Shown: positions 33,594 through 43,034 of the stretch, piece by piece
How the letters are laid out: every line of letters starts with the position of its first letter
Numbering within the stretch: position 1 is the first letter of the stretch
Assembly (NCBI RefSeq): GCF_001428685.1
Contig: NZ_LMIK01000001.1
Location: 228,550 to 292,549 of the forward strand
Length of the DNA stretch: 64,000 bases
Reading direction: 5' to 3'
Source of the DNA: Lysobacter sp. Root76
GTDB lineage: Bacteria > Pseudomonadota > Gammaproteobacteria > Xanthomonadales > Xanthomonadaceae
Position numbers and translations under genes: made by a program
Notes under the pieces: model-generated
What the model was told of the DNA's origin: nothing
The model's input: only the letters and a program-made list of their open reading frames with translations
Database searches by the model: none

Positions 33594-33867
33594 AAGCGGC
33601 GGAATTGTACCAGCCCGCGGCGGCGAATGCGACCTGAATCGCGGCCCGATGCGCAAGCGGCCTGGGCTGCGCGGGGCAGCGGCAAACGACCGGCATCGAT
33701 GCGGGGCCCGGCCGCCATGGCGCTCAGAGCTTCGGTCCTTGGGCCGCGCCGCGTTCAGCTTCGGTCTTCGGCTCCGGGCTGTTGCTGCGGTGCAGCTTGC
33801 GACGGCCGATGCCGGAGCCGGGACCTCCCGGGGGCTCGGTCCGCCGCTGCCGGCCGGCCTGGAACCG

Positions 33868-34506
33868 CTAGCGCACCGGCTGGCTTTCGGTCGGATCGGG
33901 GGCCGGTCCGCCGTCGGCTCCGGTCGGACCAGCCCCGGTCGGACCGGCCTTGGCGCGCGCCTGCCGGATGGCCTCGGTCATGGCGCTGATGTCGCCCTTG
34001 AGCTGCAGCCGCCATTGGCCGTCGATCCTGCGCACGCTGACCACGCCCATGGTGGTCAGGCGGGTCTGCGCCGGCCCCATGCGCACGCTGGTGCGGGTCA
34101 CCGCGTGGTACTGGTCCTCGCCTTCGGCGACGCCGCCCACCACCTGCACGCTCTCGACCTTGGCCCCGGCCATATTGCTGACGGCGCCGCTCAGGAAGGC
34201 GGCGAAAAACTCCGCATCGTCCAGGCGTTTGATCTGTTCGAGGTTCTTGCCGCCGAACATCGCCGCGATATTCGGATCGTCGGGCGACATTTCGATGGCC
34301 TCGCCGAGAAACCCGCGCATATGCTTGAGCGCGACCGGGTCCATCAGCCGGGCCAGGCACGGCCAGTCCGCGCGGCGACTGCACTGCGCGGTGGCTTCGA
34401 CCACCGCTTCCGGGCTATGGGTATCGACGGCGGCCGCTACCGCCCAGGCGGGCGCCGCGGCGGCGGTCAGTGCCGTCGCCAGCATCAGGTTCAAGCGCTT
34501 CATCAT
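33868..34506 (-). CDS. secreted protein of unknown function
   Basis: 212 residues. The signal peptide MMKRLNLMLATALTAAAAPAWA has cleavage near AWA-VAAA. The mature part is soluble: S-P-E-A-V-V-E-A-T-A-Q-C-S-R-R-A-D-W-P-C-L-A-R-L with two Cys, an E-D-Q-Y-H-A-V-T-R-T-S-V segment and a C-terminal G-Q-W-R-L-Q-L-K-G-D, a plan seen in small NTF2/SnoaL-like or DUF-type periplasmic proteins. A Gly/Pro/Thr repeat tail follows (GPTGAGPTGADGGP). I do not recognise the family. It lies between truB and rpsO and has AGGGG before the start. Confidence 0.7.
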   Translation of the reverse strand: MMKRLNLMLATALTAAAAPAWAVAAAVDTHSPEAVVEATAQCSRRADWPCLARLMDPVALKHMRGFLGEAIEMSPDDPNIAAMFGGKNLEQIKRLDDAEFFAAFLSGAVSNMAGAKVESVQVVGGVAEGEDQYHAVTRTSVRMGPAQTRLTTMGVVSVRRIDGQWRLQLKGDISAMTEAIRQARAKAGPTGAGPTGADGGPAPDPTESQPVR

Positions 34507-34550
34507 CGATCCCCTACTCCGTCCATGGACACGCCGAATGCCGGCGGCCC

Positions 34551-35531
34551 TTACGCGTCCGTGCCGGACGCCTGTTCCCGGGCGACGCTGGCCGCGCCCG
34601 GGCTGCCGCTCAAGACCGTCCAGCGGAACAGCCGCTGCGGTTGCAGGCGCTGCTGCTCGTCGCGGTGGCCCAGGCCCAGGCAACGGCCGTCGGCGCCGAA
34701 CACCACCACCATCCCAGGCTCGCCCTCGACACCGGCCACCGACTGACCGTAACCGAGCCGGCGCTGGCCGTCGGCGTCCAGGTGCACCTGCGGGAACGCG
34801 GTCAGGCCGGCCTCGATCGGCAGCAGGCAGGCGTCGAGTTCGGACTCGCCGCGCTCTGCCAGCGCGCGCAACTCGTCCAGGGTGTACATGCGCGGCTGCA
34901 CGAAGGGTTCGACCCAGAGCCGGCGCAGCGTGGCCACGTGCGCGCCGCAGCCCAGGCGCTCGCCCAGGTCGCGCACCAGGCTGCGCACGTAGGTGCCCGA
35001 GCCGCATTCGACCCGTAGCTTCAGGCGCGCGCCGTCGCGCTCCAGCAGGTCCAAGGCGTGCACGCTGACGTCGCGCTCGGGGGCCTCGATGGCCTCACCG
35101 CGGCGCGCCTTCGCGTACAGCGGTTCGCCGCCCTGCTTGAGCGCCGAATAGATCGGCGCGCGCTGGCGGATCTCGCCGCGCAGCGGCACCAACGCGGCTT
35201 CGATCGCCGCATCGTCGAGTTCCGGCACCGGCCGTTCCAGCAGGGTCGCGCCGTCGGCGTCGTCGGTGTCGGTGACCGCGCCGAGCACGGCCACGGTCTC
35301 GTAGGCCTTGCGCGCACCCAGCAACAGGCCGGCGATCTTGGTCGCCTCGCCGAAGCACAGCGGCAGCAAGCCGGTCGCGAGTGGATCCAGGCTGCCGGTG
35401 TGGCCGCCCTTCTCGGCGCGGAACATATGCCGCACCTGCTGCAGGGCCTGGTTGGAACTCAGGCCCGGCGGCTTGTCGAGCAGCAACAGGCCGTCCAGGG
35501 CCCGGAACACGGTGCGGGGCTTCTTGCTCAT
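34551..35531 (-). CDS. truB: tRNA pseudouridine(55) synthase
   Basis: 326 residues. It isomerises U55 in the T loop of tRNAs. Motif [16 protein letters not shown], carries the catalytic Asp near residue 49; [21 protein letters not shown] and [12 protein letters not shown] follow. The C-terminal PUA-like part ends in an extra Ala-rich tail. The start at ATG 35531 precedes [14 protein letters not shown]. It is downstream of rbfA, separated by 222 bp with REP-like units. Confidence 0.96.
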   Translation of the reverse strand: MSKKPRTVFRALDGLLLLDKPPGLSSNQALQQVRHMFRAEKGGHTGSLDPLATGLLPLCFGEATKIAGLLLGARKAYETVAVLGAVTDTDDADGATLLERPVPELDDAAIEAALVPLRGEIRQRAPIYSALKQGGEPLYAKARRGEAIEAPERDVSVHALDLLERDGARLKLRVECGSGTYVRSLVRDLGERLGCGAHVATLRRLWVEPFVQPRMYTLDELRALAERGESELDACLLPIEAGLTAFPQVHLDADGQRRLGYGQSVAGVEGEPGMVVVFGADGRCLGLGHRDEQQRLQPQRLFRWTVLSGSPGAASVAREQASGTDA

Positions 35532-35622
35532 GCGGGCATTGTAGGAGCGATGACGGCCGGCACCAGCCCGGCAGGCGGGTACGGGGCGCGACGCGGTGGA
35601 AGGGGGATAGGCCACCATCCCG

Positions 35623-35719
35623 CTGTGGGAGCGGCGTGAGTCGCGATCGCGCATCCGCGACCGCATCGCCAGTTGGAGTGCCGTTCGAGTACCGATAGCG
35701 GCTCACGCCGCTCCCACAG
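35623..35719. repeat. inverted pair of REP-like units between rbfA and truB
   Basis: A direct unit CTGTGGGAGCGGCGTGAGTC (35623-35646) and an inverted unit GGCTCACGCCGCTCCCACAG (35700-35719) lie 53 bp apart. They sit inside a co-transcribed housekeeping operon, so they would be part of the mRNA and could form a stabilising or processing hairpin. Confidence 0.85.
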
Positions 35720-35753
35720 GAAGCCAGGCGGCGCGAGGCCGGTCGAGAGGCGA

Positions 35754-36125
35754 TCAGTCCTGCCCGGACTCCGGTTCCTGCGGCGGCAGATCGCGCAGCA
35801 GGTTGTCGATGCGTTCGCCGCGATCGACCGAGTCGTCGTAGTGGAAATGCAGTTCCGGCACGTGCCGCAGCTTCATCGCCTTGCCGAGCTGGAAGCGGAT
35901 CTGCGGCGAGAGTTCCTTCAGCGCCTTGACCGCTTCCTTGGAACGCTCGGTCTGCAGAGCGGTCACGAACACCTTGGCATGAGCCAGGTCGCGCGTGACC
36001 TCGACATCGGACACGCTGACCGACGGCAGGGAATGCTCGCGCACGGCCTCGTGCACGATCCGGCCCAGCTCGCGACGGAGCTGGGCGGAAACGCGATCGC
36101 TGCGATAGAACGTCTTCTGCGCCAT
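35754..36125 (-). CDS. rbfA: 30S ribosome-binding factor A
   Basis: 123 residues, KH-like fold. Family pattern: R-S-D-R-V-S-A-Q-L-R-R-E-L-G-R-I-V, V-S-V-S-D-V-E-V-T-R-D-L-A-H-A-K-V-F-V, R-F-Q-L-G-K-A-M-K-L-R-H-V-P-E-L-H-F-H-Y-D. It assists late 16S 5' end maturation and cold adaptation. It starts 5 bp after the infB stop. Confidence 0.97.
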   Translation of the reverse strand: MAQKTFYRSDRVSAQLRRELGRIVHEAVREHSLPSVSVSDVEVTRDLAHAKVFVTALQTERSKEAVKALKELSPQIRFQLGKAMKLRHVPELHFHYDDSVDRGERIDNLLRDLPPQEPESGQD

Positions 36126-36130
36126 TTCGA

Positions 36131-38746
36131 TTACAGCGTGCGCTGCACTTCGATACGCTCGAAGCACTCGATCTGATCGCCCGGCTTGACGTCGTTGTAC
36201 GCCTTCACGCCGATGCCGCACTCGGTACCGTTACGCACTTCGTCGACGTTCTCCTTGAAGCGGCGCAGCGATTCCAGCTCGCCCTCGAAGACCACTGCGT
36301 TGTCGCGCAGCACGCGGATCGGCTTGGAGCGCTTGACCACGCCTTCGACCACCATGCAGCCGGCGACCGCGCCGAACTTGGAGCTGCGGAACACGTCGCG
36401 CACTTCGGCGATGCCGATGATCTCTTCGCGGATCTCGACGCCGAGGATGCCCGACGCCACCTGCTTCACCTGGTCGATCACGTCATAGATGATCGAGAAG
36501 TAGCGCAGGTCGACGCCGTTGCCTTCGATGATGCGACGCGCCGAGGCGTCGGCACGGACGTTGAAGCCGATCACGGTGGCCTTGGCGGTGGCCGCGGCGT
36601 TGGCGTCGGACTCGGTGATGCCGCCCACGCCGGAGCTGATCACGTTGATGCGGATCTGGTCGTTGGACAGCGCCATCAGCGACTGACGCAGCGCTTCCAC
36701 CGAACCCTGCACGTCGGCCTTGATGACCAGGTTGAGGCTCAGCTGGCCCTCGCCCTTGCCCATCTGGGCCATGATGTCTTCCATGCGGTTGCCGGCGGCG
36801 GCGACCAGGCGCGATTCGCGGCGCTTGGCGTCGCGCTGCTGCGCCACGTCCTTGGCCAGGCGCTCGTCCTCGACCACGACGAAGTCGTCGCCGGCATCGG
36901 GCACGCCCGACAGGCCCAGCACCTGCACCGGGATCGACGGGCCGGCGGATTCCACCTGCTTGCCGGTCTCGTCGAACAGCGCGCGCACACGGCCGTACTG
37001 CACGCCGCAGACGAGGTAATCGCCCTTCTTGAGCTGACCCTGCTGGACCAGCACGGTCGCGACCGGGCCGCGGCCCTTGTCGAGCGCGGATTCGATCACC
37101 GTACCGGTGGCGCGGCCGATCGGCACCGCACGCAGTTCCAGCACTTCGGCCTGCAGCGAGATCGCGTCGAGCAGATCGTCGACGCCGTCGCCGGTCTTGG
37201 CCGACAGTTCGACCATCTGGGTGTCGCCGCCGAAATCCTCGGCGACCACTTCTTCGGCCAGCAGTTCGTTCTTGACCCGCAGCGGGTCGGCGCCGGACTT
37301 GTCGATCTTGTTGATCGCCACGATCAGCGGAACGCCGGCCGCCTTGGCGTGCTGCACGGCTTCCTTGGTCTGCGGCATGACGCCGTCGTCCGCGGCCACC
37401 ACCAGCACCACGATGTCGGTCAGCTTGGCGCCGCGCGCGCGCATCGAGGTGAAGGCCGAGTGGCCGGGCGTGTCGAGGAAGCTGATCACGCCGCGAGCGG
37501 TTTCGACGTGGTACGCGCCGATGTGCTGGGTGATGCCGCCGGCTTCGCCCGAGGCGACCTTGGTTCGGCGGATGTAGTCCAGCAGCGAGGTCTTGCCATG
37601 GTCGACGTGACCCATGATCGTGACCACCGGCGGACGCGCGACGCGGTCGCCCTGCACTTCCTCGGCATGCGCGATCAGCGCGTCCTCGGCGGCGTTGACG
37701 TTAGTGCGGACCACGGTGTGGCCGAGTTCTTCGGTCACCAAGGCCGCGGTGTCGTAGTCGATGCCCTGGTTGATGGTCGCCATGACGCCCATCTTGAACA
37801 GCGCCTTGACCACGTCGCCGCCCTTGAGCGCGAGCTTCTGGGCCAGGTCGGCGACCGTGATGGTCTCGCCGATCGCGACTTCGCGCACGATCGGCGCGGT
37901 CGGACGCGAGAAGCCGTGGGCGCCGCCGCCGGAGCGGCTCTGCTCGGCCTGACGGCGCGGCTTGGACTTGCCGCGGGTGCTGCTGGTGCGGCGCGCGCGG
38001 TCGGTGGCGCTCAGGTGCAGCTGACCGGCGAAACGGTTGGCGGCATCGTCGTCCTCGACCCCAGCGACCATCGCGTGCGAGCCGCGGGTCTTGTGGCGCG
38101 GCGCATTGTGATCGACGCGGGCCGGTTCCGGACGCGCGGGCGCCGGTTTCGGATGGCCGTGGCCGTGCGTGGCCGGGGGCTTGCGCACCGGAGCCTCGTC
38201 TTCCGCGGCCGGGGCGATCGCGCTGGCGTCGGCGAGCTTGGCCTTCTGCTCCTCCTCGGCCTTGGCGCGCGCAGCCTCTTCGGCTTCGCGGCGCGCGGCA
38301 TCGGCGGCATCGGCACGACGCTTGTCGACCTCGGCCAGCTTCTGCTGCTCAGCCAGGTTGCGCTGCTTGGACTCTTCGAGCTTGCGCAGGATCTCGGCGC
38401 GCTCGTCGCTCGGGTCGCCCTGGGCCTCGTTCGGCTTGACCAGGGTGACCTTCTTGCGCACGACCACGTCGACGGTGGTGCGGTTCTTGCCGCCACCGAC
38501 GGTGAGTTCCTGCTTGCGGCTGCGGTTAAGCGTGATCTTCTTCGCCGCTTCGCTCTCTTCGGCAGGCTTGTCGACCTTGCCGTGCGAGCGCTTCAGGAAG
38601 CCGAGCAGCTTTACTTTCTCGATGCTGGTCACGACCTGGTCGGGGCCGCTGAAGCTCATGCCGGCCTCGGCCAGCTGCTCCAGCAACTTTTCGACCGGCG
38701 TGTTCACCAGTTCGGCCAGCTTGCGGATGGTGGTTTGCTGCGACAT
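36131..38746 (-). CDS. infB: translation initiation factor IF-2
   Basis: 871 residues. The N-terminal IF2-N domain ([20 protein letters not shown]) is followed by a charged, Ala/Glu/Arg-rich linker of about 230 residues and a second IF2-N repeat. The GTPase domain has G1 [10 protein letters not shown]3 D-T-P-G-H and G4 N-K-I-D, followed by the beta barrels and the fMet-tRNA-binding C2 domain. It delivers initiator tRNA to the 30S subunit. The gene for that initiator tRNA begins the same operon. Confidence 0.98.
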   Translation of the reverse strand: MSQQTTIRKLAELVNTPVEKLLEQLAEAGMSFSGPDQVVTSIEKVKLLGFLKRSHGKVDKPAEESEAAKKITLNRSRKQELTVGGGKNRTTVDVVVRKKVTLVKPNEAQGDPSDERAEILRKLEESKQRNLAEQQKLAEVDKRRADAADAARREAEEAARAKAEEEQKAKLADASAIAPAAEDEAPVRKPPATHGHGHPKPAPARPEPARVDHNAPRHKTRGSHAMVAGVEDDDAANRFAGQLHLSATDRARRTSSTRGKSKPRRQAEQSRSGGGAHGFSRPTAPIVREVAIGETITVADLAQKLALKGGDVVKALFKMGVMATINQGIDYDTAALVTEELGHTVVRTNVNAAEDALIAHAEEVQGDRVARPPVVTIMGHVDHGKTSLLDYIRRTKVASGEAGGITQHIGAYHVETARGVISFLDTPGHSAFTSMRARGAKLTDIVVLVVAADDGVMPQTKEAVQHAKAAGVPLIVAINKIDKSGADPLRVKNELLAEEVVAEDFGGDTQMVELSAKTGDGVDDLLDAISLQAEVLELRAVPIGRATGTVIESALDKGRGPVATVLVQQGQLKKGDYLVCGVQYGRVRALFDETGKQVESAGPSIPVQVLGLSGVPDAGDDFVVVEDERLAKDVAQQRDAKRRESRLVAAAGNRMEDIMAQMGKGEGQLSLNLVIKADVQGSVEALRQSLMALSNDQIRINVISSGVGGITESDANAAATAKATVIGFNVRADASARRIIEGNGVDLRYFSIIYDVIDQVKQVASGILGVEIREEIIGIAEVRDVFRSSKFGAVAGCMVVEGVVKRSKPIRVLRDNAVVFEGELESLRRFKENVDEVRNGTECGIGVKAYNDVKPGDQIECFERIEVQRTL

Positions 38747-38859
38747 TCGGTGTCCGTTTCCTTCGTGGCGCGGGACGTGTCCCGCGCGTGGTGGCGCCAT
38801 TCTAGCCCTGCGCAGCGCCCAACACCTCGGCGCCGCACAGGCCCGGATGGCCTGCCCGC

Positions 38860-38881
38860 GGACCGGGCCCATGCCCGGTCC
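38860..38881. other. GC-rich hairpin in the nusA-infB spacer
   Basis: GGACCGGGC-CCAT-GCCCGGTCC makes a perfect 9-bp stem inside the 220-bp nusA-infB spacer. There is no T-run; it may be a processing or pausing site. Confidence 0.4.
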
Positions 38882-38966
38882 AGCGAAGCCGGATCAGGGC
38901 GTTGGCCTCGATCCGGGGTGCCGGAAGACGCCCGCCAGGGGCCTCTTCCGACCTGAAGCTAAATCC

Positions 38967-40454
38967 TCACTCGAACCAGTGCTTGCGCGCTTCCATGATC
39001 AGGGCCGCGGCGCGGGCCTCGTCCACACCTTCGATATCGGTCAGTTCGTCGGTCGCCAGGTCGGCCAGGTCGTCGCGCGTGACCACGCCACGGCCGGCCA
39101 GCACGAAGGCGAGCTCGTCGTCCATGCCTTCCAGCGACAGCAGATCCTCGGCCGGCTGATGCTCGTCCACCTCTTCCTCGGCGGCCAGAGCTTCGTTCAG
39201 CAGCGCGTCGCGGGCGCGGGCGCGCAGCTCCTCGACGATGTCCTCGTCGAAGCCTTCGACCGCGAGCAGCTCGCCGACCGGCACGTAGGCGATTTCCTCG
39301 ACCGTGCTGAAGCCTTCCGAGACCAGGATGCCGGCGATTTCCTCGTCGACCTCGAGCTTGTCCTGGAACAGCTGGCGCGCGGCGGTCTGCTCGGCCTCGG
39401 ACTTGGCGGTGACCTGGTCCTGGGTCATGACATTGAGCTGCCAGCCCGACAGGCGGCTGGCCAGGCGCACGTTCTGGCCGCCCTTGCCGATCGCCTGGGC
39501 CAGACGGTCCTCGGCCACGGCCAGGTCCATCGAATGCTTTTCTTCGTCGACGATGATCGACTGCACTTCCGCGGGCGCCATCGCGTTGATGACGAACTGG
39601 GCCGGGTTGTCCGACCACAGCACGATGTCTACGCGCTCGCCGTTGAGCTCGTTCGACACCGCCTGCACGCGCGAACCGCGCATGCCGATGCAGGCGCCGA
39701 TCGGATCGGTGCGGTTGTCGTGCGCGAGCACGGCGATCTTGGCGCGATCGCCCGGATCGCGCGCGCAGGCCTTGATCGACACCAGGCCCTGGCCGACTTC
39801 CGGCACTTCGAGCTTGAACAGCTCCATCATGAATTCCGGGGCGGCGCGGCTGATGAACAGCTGCGGGCCGCGCGGCTCGGTGCGCACGTCGAACAGGTAG
39901 CCGCGGACGCGGTCGCCGGCGCGCAGCACGTCGCGCGGGATGCCCTTGTCCTTCGGGATGATCGCCTCGGCGTTGCCGCCCAGGTCGACGTAGATGTTGC
40001 CGCGCTCCACGCGCTTGACGATGCCGGTGACCAACTCGCCGACGCGGTCCTTCCACTGGTCGACGACCTGGGCGCGCTCGGCTTCGCGCACTCGCTGCAC
40101 GATCACCTGCTTGGCGGCCTGGGCGGCGATGCGGCCGAAGTCCGGATTCTCGATCTGCTCTTCGATGTAGTCGCCGACTTCGACGCCTTCGACTTCGTCG
40201 ATCGCGTCCATCAGGCGCACCTGGCGGTCGGGCGATTCCATCACCACGTCGTCGGCCACGACTTCCATGCGACGGAACGTCTCGTAGCTGCCGTCCTTCT
40301 GATCGATGGAGACGCGCACCAGCACGTCTTCGTCGTGGTAGCGCTTCTTGGCGGCGGACGCCAACGCGGCCTCGATGGCCTCGAAGATGACCTCGCGCGG
40401 CACGCCCTTTTCGTTGGCGACCGCATCAACTACCAGCAACAGTTCCTTGCTCAT
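38967..40454 (-). CDS. nusA: transcription termination/antitermination factor NusA
   Basis: 495 residues. Domains in order: N-terminal RNA polymerase-binding domain (SKELLLVVDAVANEKGVPRE), S1, two KH domains (G-A-C-I-G-M-R-G-S-R-V-Q-A and A-I-G-K-G-G-Q-N-V-R-L-A) and two acidic C-terminal repeats as in E. coli. It binds elongating polymerase and modulates pausing and termination. ATG 40454 matches the family start; an in-frame ATG 15 bp upstream is less likely. Confidence 0.97.
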   Translation of the reverse strand: MSKELLLVVDAVANEKGVPREVIFEAIEAALASAAKKRYHDEDVLVRVSIDQKDGSYETFRRMEVVADDVVMESPDRQVRLMDAIDEVEGVEVGDYIEEQIENPDFGRIAAQAAKQVIVQRVREAERAQVVDQWKDRVGELVTGIVKRVERGNIYVDLGGNAEAIIPKDKGIPRDVLRAGDRVRGYLFDVRTEPRGPQLFISRAAPEFMMELFKLEVPEVGQGLVSIKACARDPGDRAKIAVLAHDNRTDPIGACIGMRGSRVQAVSNELNGERVDIVLWSDNPAQFVINAMAPAEVQSIIVDEEKHSMDLAVAEDRLAQAIGKGGQNVRLASRLSGWQLNVMTQDQVTAKSEAEQTAARQLFQDKLEVDEEIAGILVSEGFSTVEEIAYVPVGELLAVEGFDEDIVEELRARARDALLNEALAAEEEVDEHQPAEDLLSLEGMDDELAFVLAGRGVVTRDDLADLATDELTDIEGVDEARAAALIMEARKHWFE

Positions 40455-40545
40455 CTCGTCACTCCGCACGGGTCGGCTCGCGGGCCGCCGGCTCTAGGGT
40501 TGGTTAATGCTCGTTAGACTGCCAATTCGTCGCGAAGCCTGGTTC

Positions 40546-41121
40546 TTATGAAGCCTTGGGCTTCGCCGGTTTGTTCTTGCCGTCTTTGGGCTTCGGCTTG
40601 CCCGGCTTGGTCGGCGCCAGACCCAGCGCCGCCCAGTCCGGAACCAGGCGCGCCTTGTCGATGTTCGAGAACGGCACGCTGAAACGCGCGCCGTCGATCG
40701 CGAACACCACCTGCGCGCCTTCCACGCCGACGATCTCGCCCTGCAGCCTGCGCCGGCCCTCGTGCGGCAGCTTCAGGCCGACCTTGGCGGTCTCGCCGGC
40801 GAAGCGCACGTAGTGCTCCAGCGCGAACAGAGGGCGGTCGATGCCCGGCGAAGACACTTCGAGGGTGTAATTGCCGCTGATCGGATCTTCGACGTCGAGC
40901 TGGGCCGACACTTCGCGGCTCACCGCTTCGCAATCTTCGATGGTGACCAGACGCGGCTCGCCGTCGGCGCCGCCGGCGTCGTCGGGCACGTCGATGTACA
41001 GGCGCAGCACCGCGCTGCCGGGCGACGGCAGGTATTCGGCACCGAGCAGCTCCACGCCCAGCGAACGGATCGTCGGGGCGAGCATCGCGGCGATTTGGAC
41101 TGCTTTATCCGACACGCGCAT
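40546..41121 (-). CDS. rimP: ribosome maturation factor RimP
   Basis: 191 residues, longer than the usual ~150. The core fits Rim[54 protein letters not shown]. The extra length is a C-terminal Lys/Pro-rich tail ([18 protein letters not shown]), probably RNA-binding and disordered. The start ATG 41121 has GGAG 6 bp upstream. It is the first protein gene of the nusA operon. Confidence 0.95.
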   Translation of the reverse strand: MRVSDKAVQIAAMLAPTIRSLGVELLGAEYLPSPGSAVLRLYIDVPDDAGGADGEPRLVTIEDCEAVSREVSAQLDVEDPISGNYTLEVSSPGIDRPLFALEHYVRFAGETAKVGLKLPHEGRRRLQGEIVGVEGAQVVFAIDGARFSVPFSNIDKARLVPDWAALGLAPTKPGKPKPKDGKNKPAKPKAS

Positions 41122-41201
41122 GACTCCTGCAGCTTCGATCGACCGACAGCGCTTGCGGGATCGATCGCTTCGTTGAACGTTGTTTGCGAAAACCGAACGC
41201 G

Positions 41202-41233
41202 AAAAACAACAAGGGGCCCGGTGGGCCCCTTGT
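41202..41233 (-). terminator. terminator between tRNA-fMet and rimP
   Basis: CAAGGGGCCC-N3-GGGCCCCTTG (41210-41232) is followed on the minus strand by TTGTTTTTC. It could separate tRNA expression from rimP or allow partial read-through. Confidence 0.8.
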
Positions 41234-41295
41234 CCGTACAACTGGATTTCGGTGTGACGGCGCGAGCAGAGCGCCATCACAAAGCCCGACCTGGT

Positions 41296-41327
41296 TCGAA
41301 AAGAAAGCCTCAGTGACGAGGCTTTCT
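41296..41327 (-). terminator. first hairpin after tRNA-fMet
   Basis: AGAAAGCCTC-GTCACT-GAGGCTTTCT, a perfect 10-bp stem (41302-41327), is followed on the minus strand by TTTCGAACC. It lies 38 bp past the tRNA 3' end. Confidence 0.65.
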
Positions 41328-41364
41328 GCTAACCGCCGTTGAACCGGCGGCTTCGAACCGAAGC

Positions 41365-41441
41365 TGGTAGCGGGGGCAGGATTTGAACCTGCGACCTTCG
41401 GGTTATGAGCCCGACGAGCTGCCAGACTGCTCCACCCCGCA
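41365..41441 (-). tRNA. initiator tRNA-fMet (anticodon CAT)
   Basis: 77 nt with encoded CCA. Anticodon stem/loop TCGGG-CTCATAA-CCCGA with the three G:C pairs typical of initiators, T arm GCAGG-TTCAAAT-CCTGC, and an unpaired 1-72 position (T against T), also an initiator hallmark. It precedes rimP, the same place as metY in enterobacteria. Confidence 0.95.
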
Positions 41442-41452
41442 TCAGGCCGACC

Positions 41453-41481
41453 ATCATAACGGCCGGCTAACCTTCCTGCAA
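41453..41481 (-). promoter_or_regulatory. sigma-70 promoter of tRNA-fMet
   Basis: On the minus strand TTGCAG (-35) and TATGAT (-10) are separated by exactly 17 bp. The -10 ends 11 bp before the first tRNA base. Confidence 0.75.
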
Positions 41482-41585
41482 GCCCGCATTCACTTTTATT
41501 TCAACATCCAGTGATTGGGGTTTGCCGCGACACACAACATGTAGGCGAGCGGCCGGTTTTCAAGCGCCGGCCGCAATTAAAAATC

Positions 41586-43031
41586 TCAGCCCGCAAAAGC
41601 CTTCTGGCACCAGGCCATGATCGGGTTCCAGGCCAGGCCCAGCGCCAACAGCGCCAGGGCGTTGACGCCGAACACCACGTTCAAGGGACGGTCCTCGCGC
41701 AGCGCCGGCAGCTCGCCGTCGGGCTCGTCGAAGTACATCGCCTTGATCACGCGCAGGTAGTAGAAGGCGCCGACCACCGCGAACACGATGCCCACGATCG
41801 CCAGCCACAGCATCCCGCCCTGCAGCGCGGCGCGCAGCACGGCGAGCTTGGCCCAGAAGCCCAGGAACGGCGGCAGGCCGGCCAGCGAGGCCATCACGCA
41901 CAGGATCAGGCCGGCCATCCACGGGCTGCGCGCGTTGAGGCCCTTGTAGTCGTCGATCCGGTCGGCCTCGAAACCGCGGCTGGACATCACCACGATCGCG
42001 CCGAAGGCCGCGGCCGACATCAGCGAGTAGCTGATCGCGTAGAACATCGCCGCCGCCAGTCCCTGCTCGCCGCCGCCGGCGATGCCCAGGAACAGGAAGC
42101 CCACGTGCGAGACCGTCGAATAGGCCAGCAGGCGCTTGAGGTTGGTCTGGACCAGCGCGCTGAGGTTGCCGATCGCCAGCGACATCACCGCCAGCCAGGC
42201 CAGGGCCAGGCGCCAGTGGTCGTCGAGCGGGCCGGCGCCGACCTCGAGCAGACGGTAGGTCATGCCGAACGCGGCCAGCTTGGGCGCCGAGCCGATGAAC
42301 AGGGTGATCGGGGTCGGCGCGCCCTGATAGACGTCGGGCAGCCACATGTGGAACGGCGCGGCGCCGAACTTGAAGGCGATGCCGGCGACCACGAACACCA
42401 CGCCGGTGATCAGCATCAGCGAGGACGGATTGCCGTAGGCGCTGGCGCCGATCTGGCCCAGGTCCAGCGAACCGGTGGCGCCGTAGATCAATGACAGGCC
42501 GTACAGCAGCAGGCCCGAGGCCAGCGCACCGAGCACGAAGTACTTGATCGCCGCTTCCGAGGCCAGCGGGCTGTCGCGGTCGATCGCGACCAGCGCGTAC
42601 GAGCACAGGGCCAGCATTTCCAGGCCGAGGTAGACCATCACCAGGCTGCCGGCCGAGACCAGCAGCATCATGCCGGCGGTCGCGAACAGCATCAGCACCG
42701 CGACCTCACCCTTGTACAGCTCGCGCTCGCGCAGGTAAGACCAGGTGTAGATCATCGACAGCACGCTGACCACGCCGATCGCCAGCTTGAGTACGTCGGC
42801 GGTGGTGTCGCGCACGAACATGCCGCTGAGCACAGTGCCCTGCCCGCCCACGCCGAACGCCACCAGCGCGGTCGCCGCGACCAGCACCGCGATCGCGAAG
42901 GCGTGGCTGAAGATGCGGCGGCGCTCGGGGACGAACAGGTCGATCATTAGCAGCGCGAACGCGCCGAGGATCACCACCAGCTCGGGCAGCAACGGCATCA
43001 GGTCGGCGAGTCCTCGTACAGGCATGTTCAT
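41586..43031 (-). CDS. nuoN: NADH-quinone oxidoreductase subunit N
   Basis: 481 residues, about 14 membrane helices. It is one of three antiporter-like proton-pumping subunits in the membrane arm of complex I. K-F-G-A-A-P-F-H-M-W-L-P-D-V-Y-Q-G-A-P-T near residue 230 is the conserved Lys-bearing TM7 region, preceded by the conserved Glu around L-G-L-E-M-L-A-L. It is the last gene of the nuo operon and starts 3 bp past the nuoM stop. Confidence 0.97.
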   Translation of the reverse strand: MNMPVRGLADLMPLLPELVVILGAFALLMIDLFVPERRRIFSHAFAIAVLVAATALVAFGVGGQGTVLSGMFVRDTTADVLKLAIGVVSVLSMIYTWSYLRERELYKGEVAVLMLFATAGMMLLVSAGSLVMVYLGLEMLALCSYALVAIDRDSPLASEAAIKYFVLGALASGLLLYGLSLIYGATGSLDLGQIGASAYGNPSSLMLITGVVFVVAGIAFKFGAAPFHMWLPDVYQGAPTPITLFIGSAPKLAAFGMTYRLLEVGAGPLDDHWRLALAWLAVMSLAIGNLSALVQTNLKRLLAYSTVSHVGFLFLGIAGGGEQGLAAAMFYAISYSLMSAAAFGAIVVMSSRGFEADRIDDYKGLNARSPWMAGLILCVMASLAGLPPFLGFWAKLAVLRAALQGGMLWLAIVGIVFAVVGAFYYLRVIKAMYFDEPDGELPALREDRPLNVVFGVNALALLALGLAWNPIMAWCQKAFAG

Positions 43032-43034
43032 GCG

